Part shown: one piece after another, positions 35,753 through 47,692 of the stretch
Layout of the letters: every line of letters begins with the position of its first letter
Numbering within the stretch: the first letter of the stretch is position 1
Source: Zoroaster sp. YZ-2022
Lineage: Eukaryota > Echinodermata > Asteroidea > Forcipulatida > Zoroasteridae
Assembly (NCBI GenBank): GCA_029582265.1
Contig: CM055817.1
Coordinates: 30,016,787-30,080,786 of the forward strand
Reading direction: 5' to 3'
Length of the DNA stretch: 64,000 nt
The notes under the pieces: generated by a model
What the model was told of the DNA's origin: nothing
Databases searched by the model: none
Seen by the model: only the letters and a program-made list of their open reading frames with translations
Made by a program: the position numbers and the translations under genes

Positions 35753-36134
35753 ATGGATTCTGATGAATTAGTGGTAACATCCTTAGATGGACAGATGTCC
35801 GAATCAGACATTGTCTTTCAAGATATCAGCCTCCCACAGGCTCAATACACAGATAATGCATCCACTGTAACATTATCAAAATTCACACTGCCAGATCCAA
35901 GTGATGTTCCCCCAGTGGTAGACTCGCACTTTGAGATGTCGGACCAACGGAATGTCATTCAAGACAAGAAAAAAGACGGCCAATTGCAAGGTCCTGAGAG
36001 AGAGGCCAAAACATTTGGAGAATTTAAAAACTGTAACATATGTAATGTGATTTTGAACTCTGCGTCACAAGCTGAAATGCACTATGCTGGCAAGATACAC
36101 CAGAAGAAACTCAGACATATAGCTGATATGACGG
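35753..36134 (+). CDS. U1/JAZ-type zinc-finger protein, exon 1
   Basis: The start ATG is in CACAATGG context. About 90 residues of acidic, unstructured N-terminus precede the first finger CNICNVILNSASQAEMHYAG. This has the Cys-x2-Cys-x12-His-x5-His spacing typical of ZNF346/ZNF385/ZMAT proteins, which bind double-stranded or structured RNA. The donor is GG|GTAAGA, phase 1. Introns and phases fit the following exons. The exact orthologue cannot be named. Confidence 0.88.
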
Positions 36135-36567
36135 GTAAGATTGATGGATACTTCCTCTATCATTTAAATGACAAAATGACCAAAACCGATATAAAATCCC
36201 AAACATTTAACACTTTTTGACAGAACAACTCGCCTTGCATTATGAAGTCCTATTCCTTGTACACGATCCAAAATAGACCGGTTACTTAGATTGATTCACA
36301 TTATTAGATACAGTCTGTAATATGGGTTCTAGACTGTTAGGTATAACATTTGCATACTTGTCTATCTTCAATATTTCCCAGTGAGTCTATATAATTACAT
36401 TTACATTCTGTTACTTGTTTAGTAGTTTCCATATTCACAAATCACCATCATATTGTGATATGTATCATATTCATGACTCAAGTACCATGTATTATGAGAT
36501 TACTGTACTACATACATCCCTACCTTACCACTGTATAAAAATACATGATTTTATGTTGGATATTTAG

Positions 36568-36762
36568 ATTCAGCAAAAGCGGAAACCTCTACATCTGCAT
36601 TAAAAAGCCTATCATCTGGCACAGATACAGGTCTCCTCTTACCACATTGTGACATCTGTGGTCTGACCTTCACGGCTATGTCCCAGGCCAAGATGCACCT
36701 CAGTGGAGCTAGACATGCCAAGAAACTACGACAGTTGGCCCAAAAGGAAGGAGTTGATCAAG
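36568..36762 (+). CDS. U1/JAZ-type zinc-finger protein, exon 2
   Basis: Acceptor ATATTTAG and donor CAAG|GTAAGT, phase 1 on both sides. It encodes a Ser/Thr-rich linker and the second finger (CDICGLTFTAMSQAKMHL, then SGARH), with Cys-x2-Cys-x12-His-x5-His spacing. An inverted copy of this exon is at 57512-57703. Confidence 0.88.
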
Positions 36763-36918
36763 GTAAGTGGGTTGTAGGGTCAGGGAATTGGCTAAGGTTA
36801 TCTGTCCTGACCCAGACTTGGCTCAAATGTAATTATATCTACATTTCTCTGTCTGTTTCTGTTGTAGAGACCGTCTTGCTCTTAACACATTCCCCAATTC
36901 TTTCATTTGATTTTACAG

Positions 36919-37017
36919 AACCTGTCAAGTCTGAAGTACAAGGACAGGAATCTTATCACTGCAGTTATTGCAAAAAGACCTGTTCTTCTAAAATACAGTT
37001 AGAGCAACACTTTCAAG
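36919..37017 (+). CDS. U1/JAZ-type zinc-finger protein, exon 3
   Basis: Acceptor TGATTTTACAG and donor CAAG|GTTTGT, phase 1. It encodes EPVKSEVQGQE and most of the third finger (YHCSYCKKTCSSKIQLEQHF), whose last His would come from exon 4. On this strand no exon 4 follows. The 12.6-kb insertion begins 394 bp downstream and the flank beyond it soon switches to unrelated sequence, so this plus-strand copy is 3'-incomplete. Confidence 0.88.
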
Positions 37018-37287
37018 GTTTGTTGACACTTTGTATGGGAAAAAATTAATGTACTTGTACAGTAGCAAAACTGAGTACTATACATCGTGTTACAACCTAA
37101 TTAATCTATGATAAAGTGCAATAGATTCAAGCCATTCTTGAGTGTTGATAGAATGGTAGAATATAACATGATTACATAGCAGTGTGATTGATTCACACAG
37201 CCTTGATTTTTCCTGAACACAAGTCAATGAAGCCCATAATGAGGCTCTTGTCTAACAAAATCTGGTTCCTATGACCCACTTCATGTT

Positions 37288-37410
37288 AAACGGACAGTAT
37301 CGTCACGATCAGAGCAGACATTCAACAGGGTATGGAATTGGTGTCCTATTTTAAGATGAACACAATGACTGAAAATTACTGACTCATTTATGCAACAGCA
37401 ACGGTAATAT
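37288..37410. mobile_element. Palindromic TTAA-type MITE, left half (split by insertion)
   Basis: Runs from AAACGGACAGTATCGTCACG to CAGCAACGGTAATAT, where the retroelement begins. The right half resumes at 50038 with ATATGACCTTATCATG. Intact relatives read CGGTAATATGACC without interruption. Confidence 0.85.
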
Positions 37411-38649
37411 TGTAGAGAGCATGGAATTCAGGCCCCCCTTTTTTAATTTTAGACCACCCCACTTTAGTTTGTATAAACCCTACCTCATCTTGTATACCTC
37501 TTAAGATAAATGGAACCTTCCGCATACTAATGAGTAGTTGCCACATCAGCAAGGAACCTTTTGCATAGAAGAAGTTGGTTCATTGTTCTACCAGCAATGA
37601 CCCTTGCAACACAATAAAGTGTTTCTTCGAAAGTTATACAAATCTGATTGCAACTACTTATTATTTATTTACAGGTATGTTGGTTTTATTTCTTTCCATT
37701 ATTGCTAGCTTACATGTGTATATGTTTATAACTTTGCCATTCTGCTGTTTTCTGGATATTTTAAAGACTTTTAGTAAAGGAAATAGTTTTAGCTTTTCAA
37801 GAAAGAGTACAGTTGTATTTAAGAGTTTTCTTCAAAAATCTATTGATCTGAGGTATGTTTCCAGATTTCAGTATTGCTTGAGAATGATTTTGGTATTTCT
37901 CTACAACTTTGTATACTTTCATTTAGTTAGATATAATTTTAGATGTTTTCTGTACAGCTCCTGTACTAAGGAATGCTTGTGTACAGTACAAGTTATGCTA
38001 TATTAATAATAACCAGTACATGTACACTCAGTGGGAGGTCAACCCATACTTAGTGTGTGCAGTGTAAGGCCCACTAGACATTGTTTATTGGCCATTAGGG
38101 ATTATGTCCAGTGGTGGTTCTTAGAAGTCACTGAGTAGATATGTAAGTTAGCTAACCTTGGGGTCAGGCTGCTCCAGCTGGCCAAGTGGTTGCCATAGTG
38201 ATAAGACTTGTGACCAGAGTGATTCTTAGACTTGTTATTGATAGCTGGACTAACCTGATATGTTTGTTTACGTTTTGGCCACACCAATTCTTTATGTTGT
38301 TTCCAGCGGTTAGATTGCCTGATCGATACATACGTTTGGATTACCGAATGTGCCTTGCACATAGTGACAAGTTATCCTTTCTATCAATGTGTTTTATTGT
38401 TCTATTAATTTACTTCTGACATTTTATAGGCAAAGTTTAGGATTTTCTTTAGGCTTATAATTTGGAATTATAATTATTGTGTTGATTTGTTCTACCAGCA
38501 ATGACCCTTGCAACACAATAAAGTGTTTCTTCGAAAGTTATACAAATCTGATTGCAACTACTTATTATTTATTTACAGAGAGTCATTGACTGATTTACTA
38601 AATGTGCCTCGTGTAGATATTCATTCTTGATTATCGTGCGGGCGCTACA
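37411..38649 (+). repeat. 5' LTR of the Ty3/gypsy element
   Basis: The 1239-bp repeat starts TGTAG and ends CTACA. It is identical to the 3' LTR in every stretch I compared, so the insertion is young. It contains AATAAA in each of two 92-bp direct repeats (37583-37674, 38487-38578). The first repeat is followed by GTATGT and the second ends TTTACAG, so 37675-38578 has intron-like ends. A 143-codon ORF inside is probably chance. Confidence 0.92.
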
Positions 38650-38652
38650 TTT

Positions 38653-38670
38653 TGGAGGCACGAGAGGGAT
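38653..38670 (+). other. Primer binding site
   Basis: TGGAGGCACGAGAGGGAT begins three bases after the LTR end. A leading TGG (complement of tRNA CCA) is the usual arrangement. I do not recognise which tRNA would pair. Confidence 0.65.
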
Positions 38671-38922
38671 GGGCGTGTCCTTTTTCTCCAACCGATGTAA
38701 AAGGATGCCAGCGCCCATTCAGTGATTCGATCCCGACCAGTGACGCAATCCTGACCCCTGGACACATGTAGAGACGGATGGCCTTGACCCTGTGGAAGTA
38801 GACGGAAGTAACGCACCGTGACAGTTCAGTGAGTGGAGAAGCTTAGGTCTCACGTCATTGAAGGAGCCAGTCGGTGGTTGACATTCCGGAGACTAATCCA
38901 CTGTCGAGGGAACATCTGCAGC

Positions 38923-40230
38923 ATGGAGGAGGTACTTAAAGCCCACCAGGAGGTCCTGGAATGCGTGAACGTGTTGTCGAAAGAAGAACCACAGAAAGTT
39001 CTTACCCACCTTAAGACAGCATGGAGTGATGGAGACAGGCCGCCACGCTTGGTGCGGAAAATCACGGCGTACTTGGCAAGTGAAGAGGTGGAGGGTGCAG
39101 AGGACGAGGGCCTGGAAGTTCTCTTGGAGCTCTCTATCTTCATCAAGGAAACCCTGAAGGGAACTGGCGGAGCAGACACAACTGTTGAACCAGGGGCTGG
39201 AGGACCAGTTCAGCTGGGGAAAGGGCACCAGCACTGCACAACCGACCCTTGACCCAAAATGTCAAGTCTCCTTCGGAGAGAATTCAAGATCACAGGCCAA
39301 ATTGGAGATCCGGGGCAAAGGATCGTCTCACCTTTACGAGCTTGGCCCACCAGATCGAGGCTGGGATCGAGAAGGGTACCCAGACTGGGATATTGTTCAG
39401 GTGTCATCAGAGCAATAGTCCCAGGATCACCCTCGTAGTTACTTGGAAGGGAGAAGAAATCCCCTTCCCAGTCTCCCCAGAATTGTACGATCACACTTCC
39501 AAGAGAGAGACGCGACTGATCTATTTAAACAGCTCTCCCAACTGGCACAGGACAGTAAGGAGTCTCCATAGCGTTCCTCCTCCGGGCGTTTGACATTCGG
39601 CAGAAGGTGTTGTTCGCCAGCCAAGAAGTCGACTCCAAGTTGTGCTATGAGCCAAAGTTGGTGCGTGAGATGTTCCGTCACAGTATTCTCACTGGCTTGC
39701 GGAGTGATGCCATAAAAACCGAGCTTCGCCCCTACCTTGATGACCCTGAGACTTCAGACGAGACCCTGTTTGAAAAACTCAATGTCTATGCCAGTCTCGA
39801 TGCGGAGCGAAAGAGGAAGTTGAAGCCGAGTTGTGTCAACGAAGTCACGTGCGAGACACAAAAGCAGAAAGAGAAACCGAAGCAGGGAGATCTGATAGCA
39901 GAAATTGCTGCCCTCCGAGCTGGTGTTGCTGAGTTGGCCCCACTTAAGGGTCAAGTGGCCGCCCTCCAGCAACAATTACAGAATAACTATAGTTATCCTC
40001 GTCAAGAAGAGCGACGTCCTCCAAGTCAACGTCGTGGCTGTGAGAAGTGTCATCTTGCAGGCAATGGTGAAACTTGCAATCATTGCTATCAATGCGGGTC
40101 CTCAGAACACTTCGCACGTGGATGCAGAGAAAGGAGAAGGCCCAGAAATCAGGGAAACGACAAAGGGTTGCCCCACGGGACAGGGAGTAACCTTAAACCA
40201 CGGATCGTCCCATCCACCAAGTCAACATAA
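38923..40230 (+). pseudogene. gag: gag of the Ty3/gypsy element, frame-broken
   Basis: The probable start MEEVLKAHQEVLEC follows a roughly 270-bp leader. The capsid-like middle is spread over three frames, with breaks near 39.2-39.3 and 39.55-39.6 kb. The last part (39607-40230) reads uninterrupted, with a helical region and a CCHC zinc knuckle CYQCGSSEHFARGC at about 40087-40128. The end overlaps pol in the +1 frame. Breaks are single-base and could be errors, but as written gag is not translatable in one piece. Confidence 0.8.
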
Positions 40231-42644
40231 CCAATCACATACTACAAAACCCCGAGCGCCTCCATCTGCCAGGGTGACCACCACACAAACCAGAGTCACC
40301 AACCTGGTTGGAAAGAAGTGCACCATTAGCTGCTTCATCAACAATGCCCCTGCGACAGTTCTTTGGGACACAGGTGCCCAAGTGTCTATCTTCAATATGT
40401 CATGGGTGAACAACAATCTAGCAGAAACCCCTATCCGCCCCATCTCCGAACTCCTTGACTGTGCTGACGAATTAGACCTGAGAGCCGCCAATGGAACACC
40501 AATCCCATTCTCGGGATGGGTAGAAGCCAGCTTAGCTCTGCCCTCACAGCGACAGGGTTCAATCTCCATCCAGTTCCCTGCCTTGGTGACCACAGAGACC
40601 TTGCAGTACCCCATCATTGGTTACAATGTCATTGAACAAGTGGTGAAGGGCACGGGAAAGGATGCCAGTGACGTCCTATTGAGTGCAATGACAGACCTAC
40701 GACGTGACAAGGCCGAGACGCTAGTCAACTTGGTACAGACCCCAGAACCGGATATCTTGGGTGCAGTGAGAACCGGAAAACAGAACATAGTCATTCCTAA
40801 GCAAAGTCAGGTTGGAGTGAGGTGCTTAGTTCACGCAGGTCAGTGTGACAACAAAGTTACAGCATTGTTTGAGCCAGATGTAGAACAACAGTGGCCGGAG
40901 GGTCTTCTTATCGAAGAGTCTGTTGTCAATGTAGCCCCAGGTTCTTCTTGCCCCATTATCATCCGGGCAGTTAATCCAACAGACCGTGACATCACCTTGC
41001 CACGCAGAAGTCATCTTGGGCAGATCCAAGTCATTCACTCGGTATGCTCCATAGACCTTTCCACATTCTTGGAGTGGAAAGAAAAGCCGAAGTCACAACA
41101 GGACGTCAGCTCAGTTCAAGCCCCTGCACCAACAACCGACAGGTGGATACCCCCTATTGACCTTAGCCACCTATCACCCTCACAGAGGACAGCAGTTGGG
41201 AAAATACTTCAGGAGCAATCAGCAGCCTTTGCCAAAGATGAGTCAGATCTAGGTTGCATCAAAAATCTACAGATGAAGATTAAGCTCCATGATGATGAAC
41301 CAGTTCGTAGGACCTACATGTCCATCCCTCGACCAATGTACCAGGAAGTTCGCACCTATCTGTCCGACCTCATCACACGTGGGTGGATAACAAAATCATC
41401 TTCGTCATACTCCTCGCCAGTGGTCTGTGTCAGGAAGAAGGACGGCTCTCACGGCTGTGTGTTGACTACCGTGGCCTCAACAGAAAGACAGTCCCAGATC
41501 GTCAACCTATTCCCGTATCAAGGATGTGCTGGATGGCTTAGGTGGTAACAGATGGTTTTCGACACTGGATCAAGGAAAGGCTTACCACCAAGGCTTCATG
41601 TCTGAGGAGAGTCGACCTCTAACGGCCTTTATCACGCCTTGGGGACTCTACGAATGGGTTCGCATTCCATTCGGTCTCACCAACGCTCCAGCTGTCTTCC
41701 AGAGATACATGGAAACCTGTCTTGATGGTATAAACGGTGACACCGCTCTCGCCTACCTTGACGATGTGTTGGTCTTGGGTAAAGATTTCCAGAGCCATTT
41801 AGACAACCTCCGGACAGTTTTGAGTCGAATGAAAGACCATGGGATCAAACTCAGACCGAGTAAGTGTGACCTCTTCCGCAGCGAAGTACGCTACCTTGGT
41901 CGACTGTTATCTTCTGAAGGTCACCGCTTGGACCCAGCTGATATTGCCGCAGTGAAGTCTCTCGGTGAAAAGACACCGGCAACTATAGGAGATGTGAGGA
42001 AGTTGCTGGGTATCCTGGGGTATTACCGTAGCTACATCAAGGATTTCTCCGCCATTGCAAAGCCATTGTATGCCCTTCTGAAACCAGATCAACAGGTACA
42101 GCCTACCAAAACTCAGACAAAAGCCAAGACCATTGCGAAAGCCGGACACCTACATTCCAAGCAGAAGATAGAATGGATGACCCATCATCAGACCATACTA
42201 GAGAAGCTCCTAGGATTCCTTATCTCTCCTCCGATCATGGCATTCCCAGACTACAACGAGTCCTTCATCCTTCATACGGATGCCTCTCAGGATGGGCTGG
42301 GAGCAGTGTTGTATCAGAGACAGCAAGGAAAGATGAGAGTGATAGCCTATGGATCCCGTACACTGAGCCCAGCAGAGCAGAACTACCACTACCATTCCGG
42401 CAAGCTCGAGTTCCTGGCACTTAAATGGGCGATTACAGAGAAGTTCCGAGACTACCTGTTCTACTCTTCTCCATTTACGGTCTACACTGATAACAACCCG
42501 TTGACCTACGTGTTATCTTCAGCGTCTGAATGCAACAGGTCACCGGGGGTCGCCGAACTCTCAGATTTCCACTTTGTTATCAAATATCGACCCGCAAAAC
42601 CAATGCAGACGCTGACACACTATCCCGGATGCCCCTGGACATAG
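40231..42644 (+). pseudogene. pol: pol, protease / reverse transcriptase / RNase H part, frame-broken
   Basis: An upstream frame (open from 39905) gives an aspartic protease with DTGAQ near 40367. Reverse transcriptase follows after frame breaks at about 41.45 and 41.5 kb: [11 protein letters not shown] (catalytic Asp), [12 protein letters not shown] and the YLDD box near 41755. The thumb ([15 protein letters not shown]) and an RNase H domain follow, with [16 protein letters not shown] and YTDNNPLTY acidic residues. Another break near 42.53-42.6 kb moves into the integrase frame. The domain order PR-RT-RH-IN is that of Ty3/gypsy elements. Confidence 0.88.
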
Positions 42645-44743
42645 AGCACTACATCAGAGAGTGTACAAGAGAAGTCTCCAAGGGCGAAATGGACGCCACC
42701 ATTGAGGCAATAGAAGCTCAACAAGACGGTAGAGTGATGTGGGCTGCTGCAGTTTTTGCACAACCAGAGCCTCCAGCAGCACCGCACGCATTCCCCGAGA
42801 GCCAGATTTTCACTAAAGGAGACATACAGAAGGCCCAGGATGAGGATCTTAGCATAGCCAGAGTGCTTAGCTACTATCAGAAGGGTCACCGACCAACCAA
42901 GAACGAGATGGCTCGAGAACACCCTGATACTGTGGCACTGCTTCGGGAATGGAACTTCCTGATCTTAGATGAGGACATCCTCTACAGAAAGAAAGGTTCC
43001 CGCTCCCAAATGATAACTCCTCTGAAGTTAAGACCAATAGTCTACCGGGAACTCCACAATAACATGGGTCACATGGGTGCTGAAAGAGTACTTCAACTCA
43101 TCAGAGACAGGTTCTACTGGCCCCACATGCAGCGTGATGTGGAACACTACTGTTCAAAGGTCTGCAGGTGTCTAAGAGACAAGAAGCCAACCCGGCACAC
43201 CAGGGAACCATTGGGTACCATCACCACGACTGCCCCCTTTGAGGTAATCTCCATCGACTTCCTACATCTGGAGCGTAGCAAAGGTGGCTTTGAGTACATA
43301 TTGGTGCTAGTGGACAACTTCACACGATTCGCCCAGGCATATGCTACCAAAGACAAATCGGGAAAGACTGTTGCGGATAAGATTTTTAATGACTTCATCC
43401 TGCGCTTTGGCTACCCTCACCGAATCCACCATGATCAGGGAGGAGAGTTCGAGAACAAGCTTTTCAAGAGGCTGCAACAGCTGTCCGGTATCACAGGCTC
43501 TAGGACGACCCCATATCATCCCCAAGGAAATGGGCAATGCGAGAGGTTGAACAGAACCATCCTGGGAATGCTGCGGACCCTCACTACTGAACAGAAGTCA
43601 AACTGGAAGGATTCACTCCAGAAAGTAATTCATGCCTATAACTGCACCAGTAATTCTGCTACAGGCTTCTCACCATTCTTCTTGCTGTATGGGAGGTCTC
43701 CCCGCCTGCCGATTGATGTCGCCTTTGGGTTGAACCCTAAGGTGGGTCCAGCAGCTGAAGATCACAATCAATTTGTGACCCGTTGGAAGGCACAAATGAA
43801 GGAAGCATATTCACTGGCGGCACGTCAGGCAGCCAAGTCCACCGGACGCAGTAAAAGGCATCATGATCTAAAGGCCCACAGTTCTGTTCTTCATCCTGGA
43901 GACCGAGTACTTGTTCGCAATCTTGGACGTCACCCAGGACCAGGTAAACTGCGCTCCTACTGGGAGGACAAGGTGTACATTGTACACCAGAGAAAAGGAG
44001 AGAACTCCCCAGTCTATGAGGTAAAGGTTGAACATGGCAACGCCAGGCATCGTGTCATCCACCGCAATCTCCTACTACCATGCGACAGTTTGCAACCTGA
44101 ACTGGTCTCCGATCCCGACCATCAACAACTACGGCGTCACAAGAAGGCCCCCCAGCGACGACAAGTAGGACCTACCCAGCAATTGGATGGGAGTGACAAC
44201 AGTTCGGATGACGAGCCAAACTTTGTTGTAAGCACCCCTACTGATCAGACAGAGTGGACCGAAGTCAGCCAGCGACTGAACCCCACAGCTACCCCATTCC
44301 AGCAGACTTCATCCGAGGCAGAGGTGCTAATGGACTCAGCCAATGAAGCTGTGGATGTAGACCCTGAGCCCCCTCGCCCTGCTGAACCTGAGGCTGTTGA
44401 AGCAGTACCTGACGTACTAGGCACTGATGAAGCTGATGGCCAAGTGCAGGAACCACTGGAGACAGCACCAGAAGCCCGGGGACGACCAACGAGGAGTCGG
44501 CATCCCCCACGGATATTTGAATACGACAATCTGGGTGAACCTTCTGTACACAGCATGGATCCTCGAGTGAATGTTCTCCAGGCGACTTCAGCTCCATTTC
44601 AGCCGATGCAGGTACCAATCCAATTCCCTGCTGTGCCGCCGTGGATGAACCCATACATGCATCAAGTGCCACCCATGATGAACCCCGGTTGGATGTGGAA
44701 CCCTGCCCCAGTACACGCATGGCCTGCTCCTAGAGTAGTTTAA
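42605..44743 (+). CDS. pol: pol, integrase part with long C-terminal tail
   Basis: The frame is open from 42530. The zinc-binding HHCC region has HNNMGH and CSKVCRC (the Cys pair is slightly irregular). The catalytic core has [14 protein letters not shown] and NGQCERLN, giving Asp, Asp and Glu with 35 residues between the last two. A GPY/F-like module follows near [12 protein letters not shown]. The last 200 residues are an acidic then proline/methionine-rich tail of unknown role. This is the longest intact reading frame of the element. Confidence 0.88.
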   Translation, partial: ADADTLSRMPLDIEHYIRECTREVSKGEMDATIEAIEAQQDGRVMWAAAVFAQPEPPAAPHAFPESQIFTKGDIQKAQDEDLSIARVLSYYQKGHRPTKNEMAREHPDTVALLREWNFLILDEDILYRKKGSRSQMITPLKLRPIVYRELHNNMGHMGAERVLQLIRDRFYWPHMQRDVEHYCSKVCRCLRDKKPTRHTREPLGTITTTAPFEVISIDFLHLERSKGGFEYILVLVDNFTRFAQAYATKDKSGKTVADKIFNDFILRFGYPHRIHHDQGGEFENKLFKRLQQLSGITGSRTTPYHPQGNGQCERLNRTILGMLRTLTTEQKSNWKDSLQKVIHAYNCTSNSATGFSPFFLLYGRSPRLPIDVAFGLNPKVGPAAEDHNQFVTRWKAQMKEAYSLAARQAAKSTGRSKRHHDLKAHSSVLHPGDRVLVRNLGRHPGPGKLRSYWEDKVYIVHQRKGENSPVYEVKVEHGNARHRVIHRNLLLPCDSLQPELVSDPDHQQLRRHKKAPQRRQVGPTQQLDGSDNSSDDEPNFVVSTPTDQTEWTEVSQRLNPTATPFQQTSSEAEVLMDSANEAVDVDPEPPRPAEPEAVEAVPDVLGTDEADGQVQEPLETAPEARGRPTRSRHPPRIFEYDNLGEPSVHSMDPRVNVLQATSAPFQPMQVPIQFPAVPPWMNPYMHQVPPMMNPGWMWNPAPVHAWPAPRVV

Positions 44744-45219
44744 CTCTGCTGAGGATACACAGTTGAGAAGATGTGCTGAATTGATTTTTAAGACATGTGC
44801 CTGCACCTTTATGAGATTTTAGCCAGCAATGAGCGTTAAACACTGCAGTGTACTTCGGGGCCAGACATCGTCACCCATCGGCAAGTGAAGTGAGCACAGC
44901 CCCACCGGAAGCGATGATGTGGCGTATATGGTCCAAGGATTTAGGAATTGCTGAGCTTATCATCCACGGTTCTACTGACTACCAGTTCTGTCCATTCCAC
45001 CAGTGATCCCGTGATCCAGAGATGAGGAAGATGGAAGTCATGACTCCATTAACCTTCACCTCTACCAGGTTGTCTAGCGAGGAGGAACTACCTAGCAACT
45101 GCAGAGTCATGTGCTCTAGGAATGGACACGCTATGAACTGTTCCACGGATGATTTTGTTTTGTACTACTGTTTAGTTTGATTTTGCACAGTAAATGTTAG
45201 GGACAACATTTATTTTTGC
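44744..45219 (+). other. Retroelement 3' untranslated region
   Basis: Sequence between the pol stop and the polypurine tract. No env-like ORF is present. Confidence 0.7.
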
Positions 45220-45228
45220 AGGGGAGAG
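45220..45228 (+). other. Polypurine tract
   Basis: AGGGGAGAG lies directly against the 3' LTR start TGTAGAG. This is the usual position for the plus-strand primer. Confidence 0.8.
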
Positions 45229-46466
45229 TGTAGAGAGCATGGAATTCAGGCCCCCCTTTTTTAATTTTAGACCACCCCACTTTAGTTTGTATAAACCCTA
45301 CCTCATCTTGTATACCTCTTAAGATAAATGGAACCTTCCGCATACTAATGAGTAGTTGCCACATCAGCAAGGAACCTTTTGCATAGAAGAAGTTGGTTCA
45401 TTGTTCTACCAGCAATGACCCTTGCAACACAATAAAGTGTTTCTTCGAAAGTTATACAAATCTGATTGCAACTACTTATTATTTATTTACAGGTATGTTG
45501 GTTTTATTTCTTTCCATTATTGCTAGCTTACATGTGTATATGTTTATAACTTTGCCATTCTGCTGTTTTCTGGATATTTTAAAGACTTTTAGTAAAGGAA
45601 ATAGTTTTAGCTTTTCAAGAAAGAGTACAGTTGTATTTAAGAGTTTTCTTCAAAAATCTATTGATCTGAGGTATGTTTCCAGATTTCAGTATTGCTTGAG
45701 AATGATTTTGGTATTTCTCTACAACTTTGTATACTTTCATTTAGTTAGATATAATTTTAGATGTTTTCTGTACAGCTCCTGTACTAAGGAATGCTTGTGT
45801 ACAGTACAAGTTATGCTATATTAATAATAACCAGTACATGTACACTCAGTGGGAGGTCAACCCATACTTAGTGTGTGCAGTGTAAGGCCCACTAGACATT
45901 GTTTATTGGCCATTAGGGATTATGTCCAGTGGTGGTTCTTAGAAGTCACTGAGTAGATATGTAAGTTAGCTAACCTTGGGGTCAGGCTGCTCCAGCTGGC
46001 CAAGTGGTTGCCATAGTGATAAGACTTGTGACCAGAGTGATTCTTAGACTTGTTATTGATAGCTGGACTAACCTGATATGTTTGTTTACGTTTTGGCCAC
46101 ACCAATTCTTTATGTTGTTTCCAGCGGTTAGATTGCCTGATCGATACATACGTTTGGATTACCGAATGTGCCTTGCACATAGTGACAAGTTATCCTTTCT
46201 ATCAATGTGTTTTATTGTTCTATTAATTTACTTCTGACATTTTATAGGCAAAGTTTAGGATTTTCTTTAGGCTTATAATTTGGAATTATAATTATTGTGT
46301 TGATTTGTTCTACCAGCAATGACCCTTGCAACACAATAAAGTGTTTCTTCGAAAGTTATACAAATCTGATTGCAACTACTTATTATTTATTTACAGAGAG
46401 TCATTGACTGATTTACTAAATGTGCCTCGTGTAGATATTCATTCTTGATTATCGTGCGGGCGCTAC
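45229..46466 (+). repeat. 3' LTR, joined directly to TIS11 sequence
   Basis: Identical to the 5' LTR along its length, including both 92-bp repeats (45401-45492, 46305-46396). It stops one base short: the 5' LTR ends CGCTACA, while here CGCTAC is followed by GACGAGG of the TIS11 leader. Confidence 0.92.
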
Positions 46467-47692
46467 GACGAGGCGAGGAACTTCTTATCATACTCAGGAC
46501 TCGGACCTACAATGCGTGACAACATGTCGACAGCCTTAGTATCGGCATTTTATGAATTCAGTGATGCTCTCTACAATAACTTCAAGTTACAGAACCCACC
46601 TCCAACGACGCAAAGGCATCTAAAACTTGACAAGAGAGCAGTGGGAACGCCGATCAATGGTGTTAGGAGGCATTCCACTAGCTCAGCAAACATCACGAAT
46701 GGCAACAGCATGAACACCAACGCTAATGCCAACGACGTGGCTAAACTACGAGATCGGGCCATGAGTGAAAGCGACCGCAACCAGCGAACCCAAACAAGTC
46801 GGTATAAAACAGAGTTATGTCGCCCGTTTGAGGAGAATGGCACGTGTAAGTATGGAGATAAATGTCAATTCGCACACGGTATGCACGAACTGAGAAACCT
46901 CTCGCCATCCGAAATACAAATCAGAGCTCTGTCGTACTTTCCACACAGTTGGATTCTGCCCGTATGGGCCCCTGCTGCCATTTTATTCACAATCCCGAGG
47001 AACGTAAATTAGGCGTTGCCTTTGCAGCGGCAGAGCATGCCAAACATTCCCGTGATCGCACCGTTGAGAGGCCAAAGTTGTTGCACTTCCCCAGTGCCCC
47101 ACTTGGCTCATCATGCGGTGGCGATCTTACTCCACCCAGCGATAGTCCAACATTAATGACACCACCGCCGTCTATATACGGCGACGACATCATACCCAAC
47201 ATGCCCCTGAGTGCCAGCGTGTTACAGACCGCCGTCAATGTTTTCAACTTCACCCAGCGCCAGAGGAATCAGCAGGAATTGCCGAATGTGATGTCGCCTA
47301 TGATGTCGCCCACCATAAGCGGTGTCAATAGCCCATTCGGTTCTGGCCCAATGTCTCCCTTTACTTCCTTCAGCAGCTGAGCGCGGAAATCGACCAGCAA
47401 TCACAACCCAGTTTTCCGCCACCCCAATGAGCCGTCAGGATAGTAGTGTCTTTTTCCGATTCCAACAATCTGAATGACTTTTCGCGAAACACATTTCGCC
47501 CACCTTCACCCTGACTCTCTTTCCGACCCAGAGTCGTCTGTTGATTCAATGGGTCCAGCATCCCAACCCCATTCCCCAACATCCTCTGGTCCAACTATCC
47601 CTACCCCTAATTCTAGCTCAAGTCCCTCGGCAAATTCGAGGATCGGCCGTCTTCCAATCTTCCGTGGTATGTCCCACGAAGAGCGATTCTGA
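46467..47692 (+). pseudogene. tis11: Retrocopy of TIS11/ZFP36 (CCCH zinc-finger mRNA-decay factor)
   Basis: TIS11 proteins bind AU-rich elements and trigger mRNA decay. After a 45-nt leader, the ORF (46512) gives [24 protein letters not shown]-like sequence ([11 protein letters not shown]) and finger 1 ([20 protein letters not shown]), with Cys-x8-Cys-x5-Cys-x3-His. Finger 2 is broken by a net loss near 46902 and a one-base gain near 46972, so the frame changes twice. The Pro/Ser-rich C-terminus continues at 46973-47380, followed by a stop. A further in-phase piece at 47474-47692 ends in the family-typical GRLPIF motif. The intron that splits vertebrate paralogues near codon 15-20 is absent, so this looks mRNA-derived. 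Confidence 0.85.

Noticed and set aside
37575..38006. 143-codon hydrophobic ORF in the LTR (also 45393-45824) as a gene
   Set aside because: It starts in the 92-bp repeat, has low-complexity AT-rich codons and no domain. It is duplicated only because the LTR is.
38653..38670. Assigning a specific primer tRNA to the retroelement
   Set aside because: The complement does not match any tRNA 3' end I can recall with confidence.
44744..45219. An env gene in the retroelement
   Set aside because: There is no ORF with signal, fusion or membrane segments between the pol stop and the polypurine tract.
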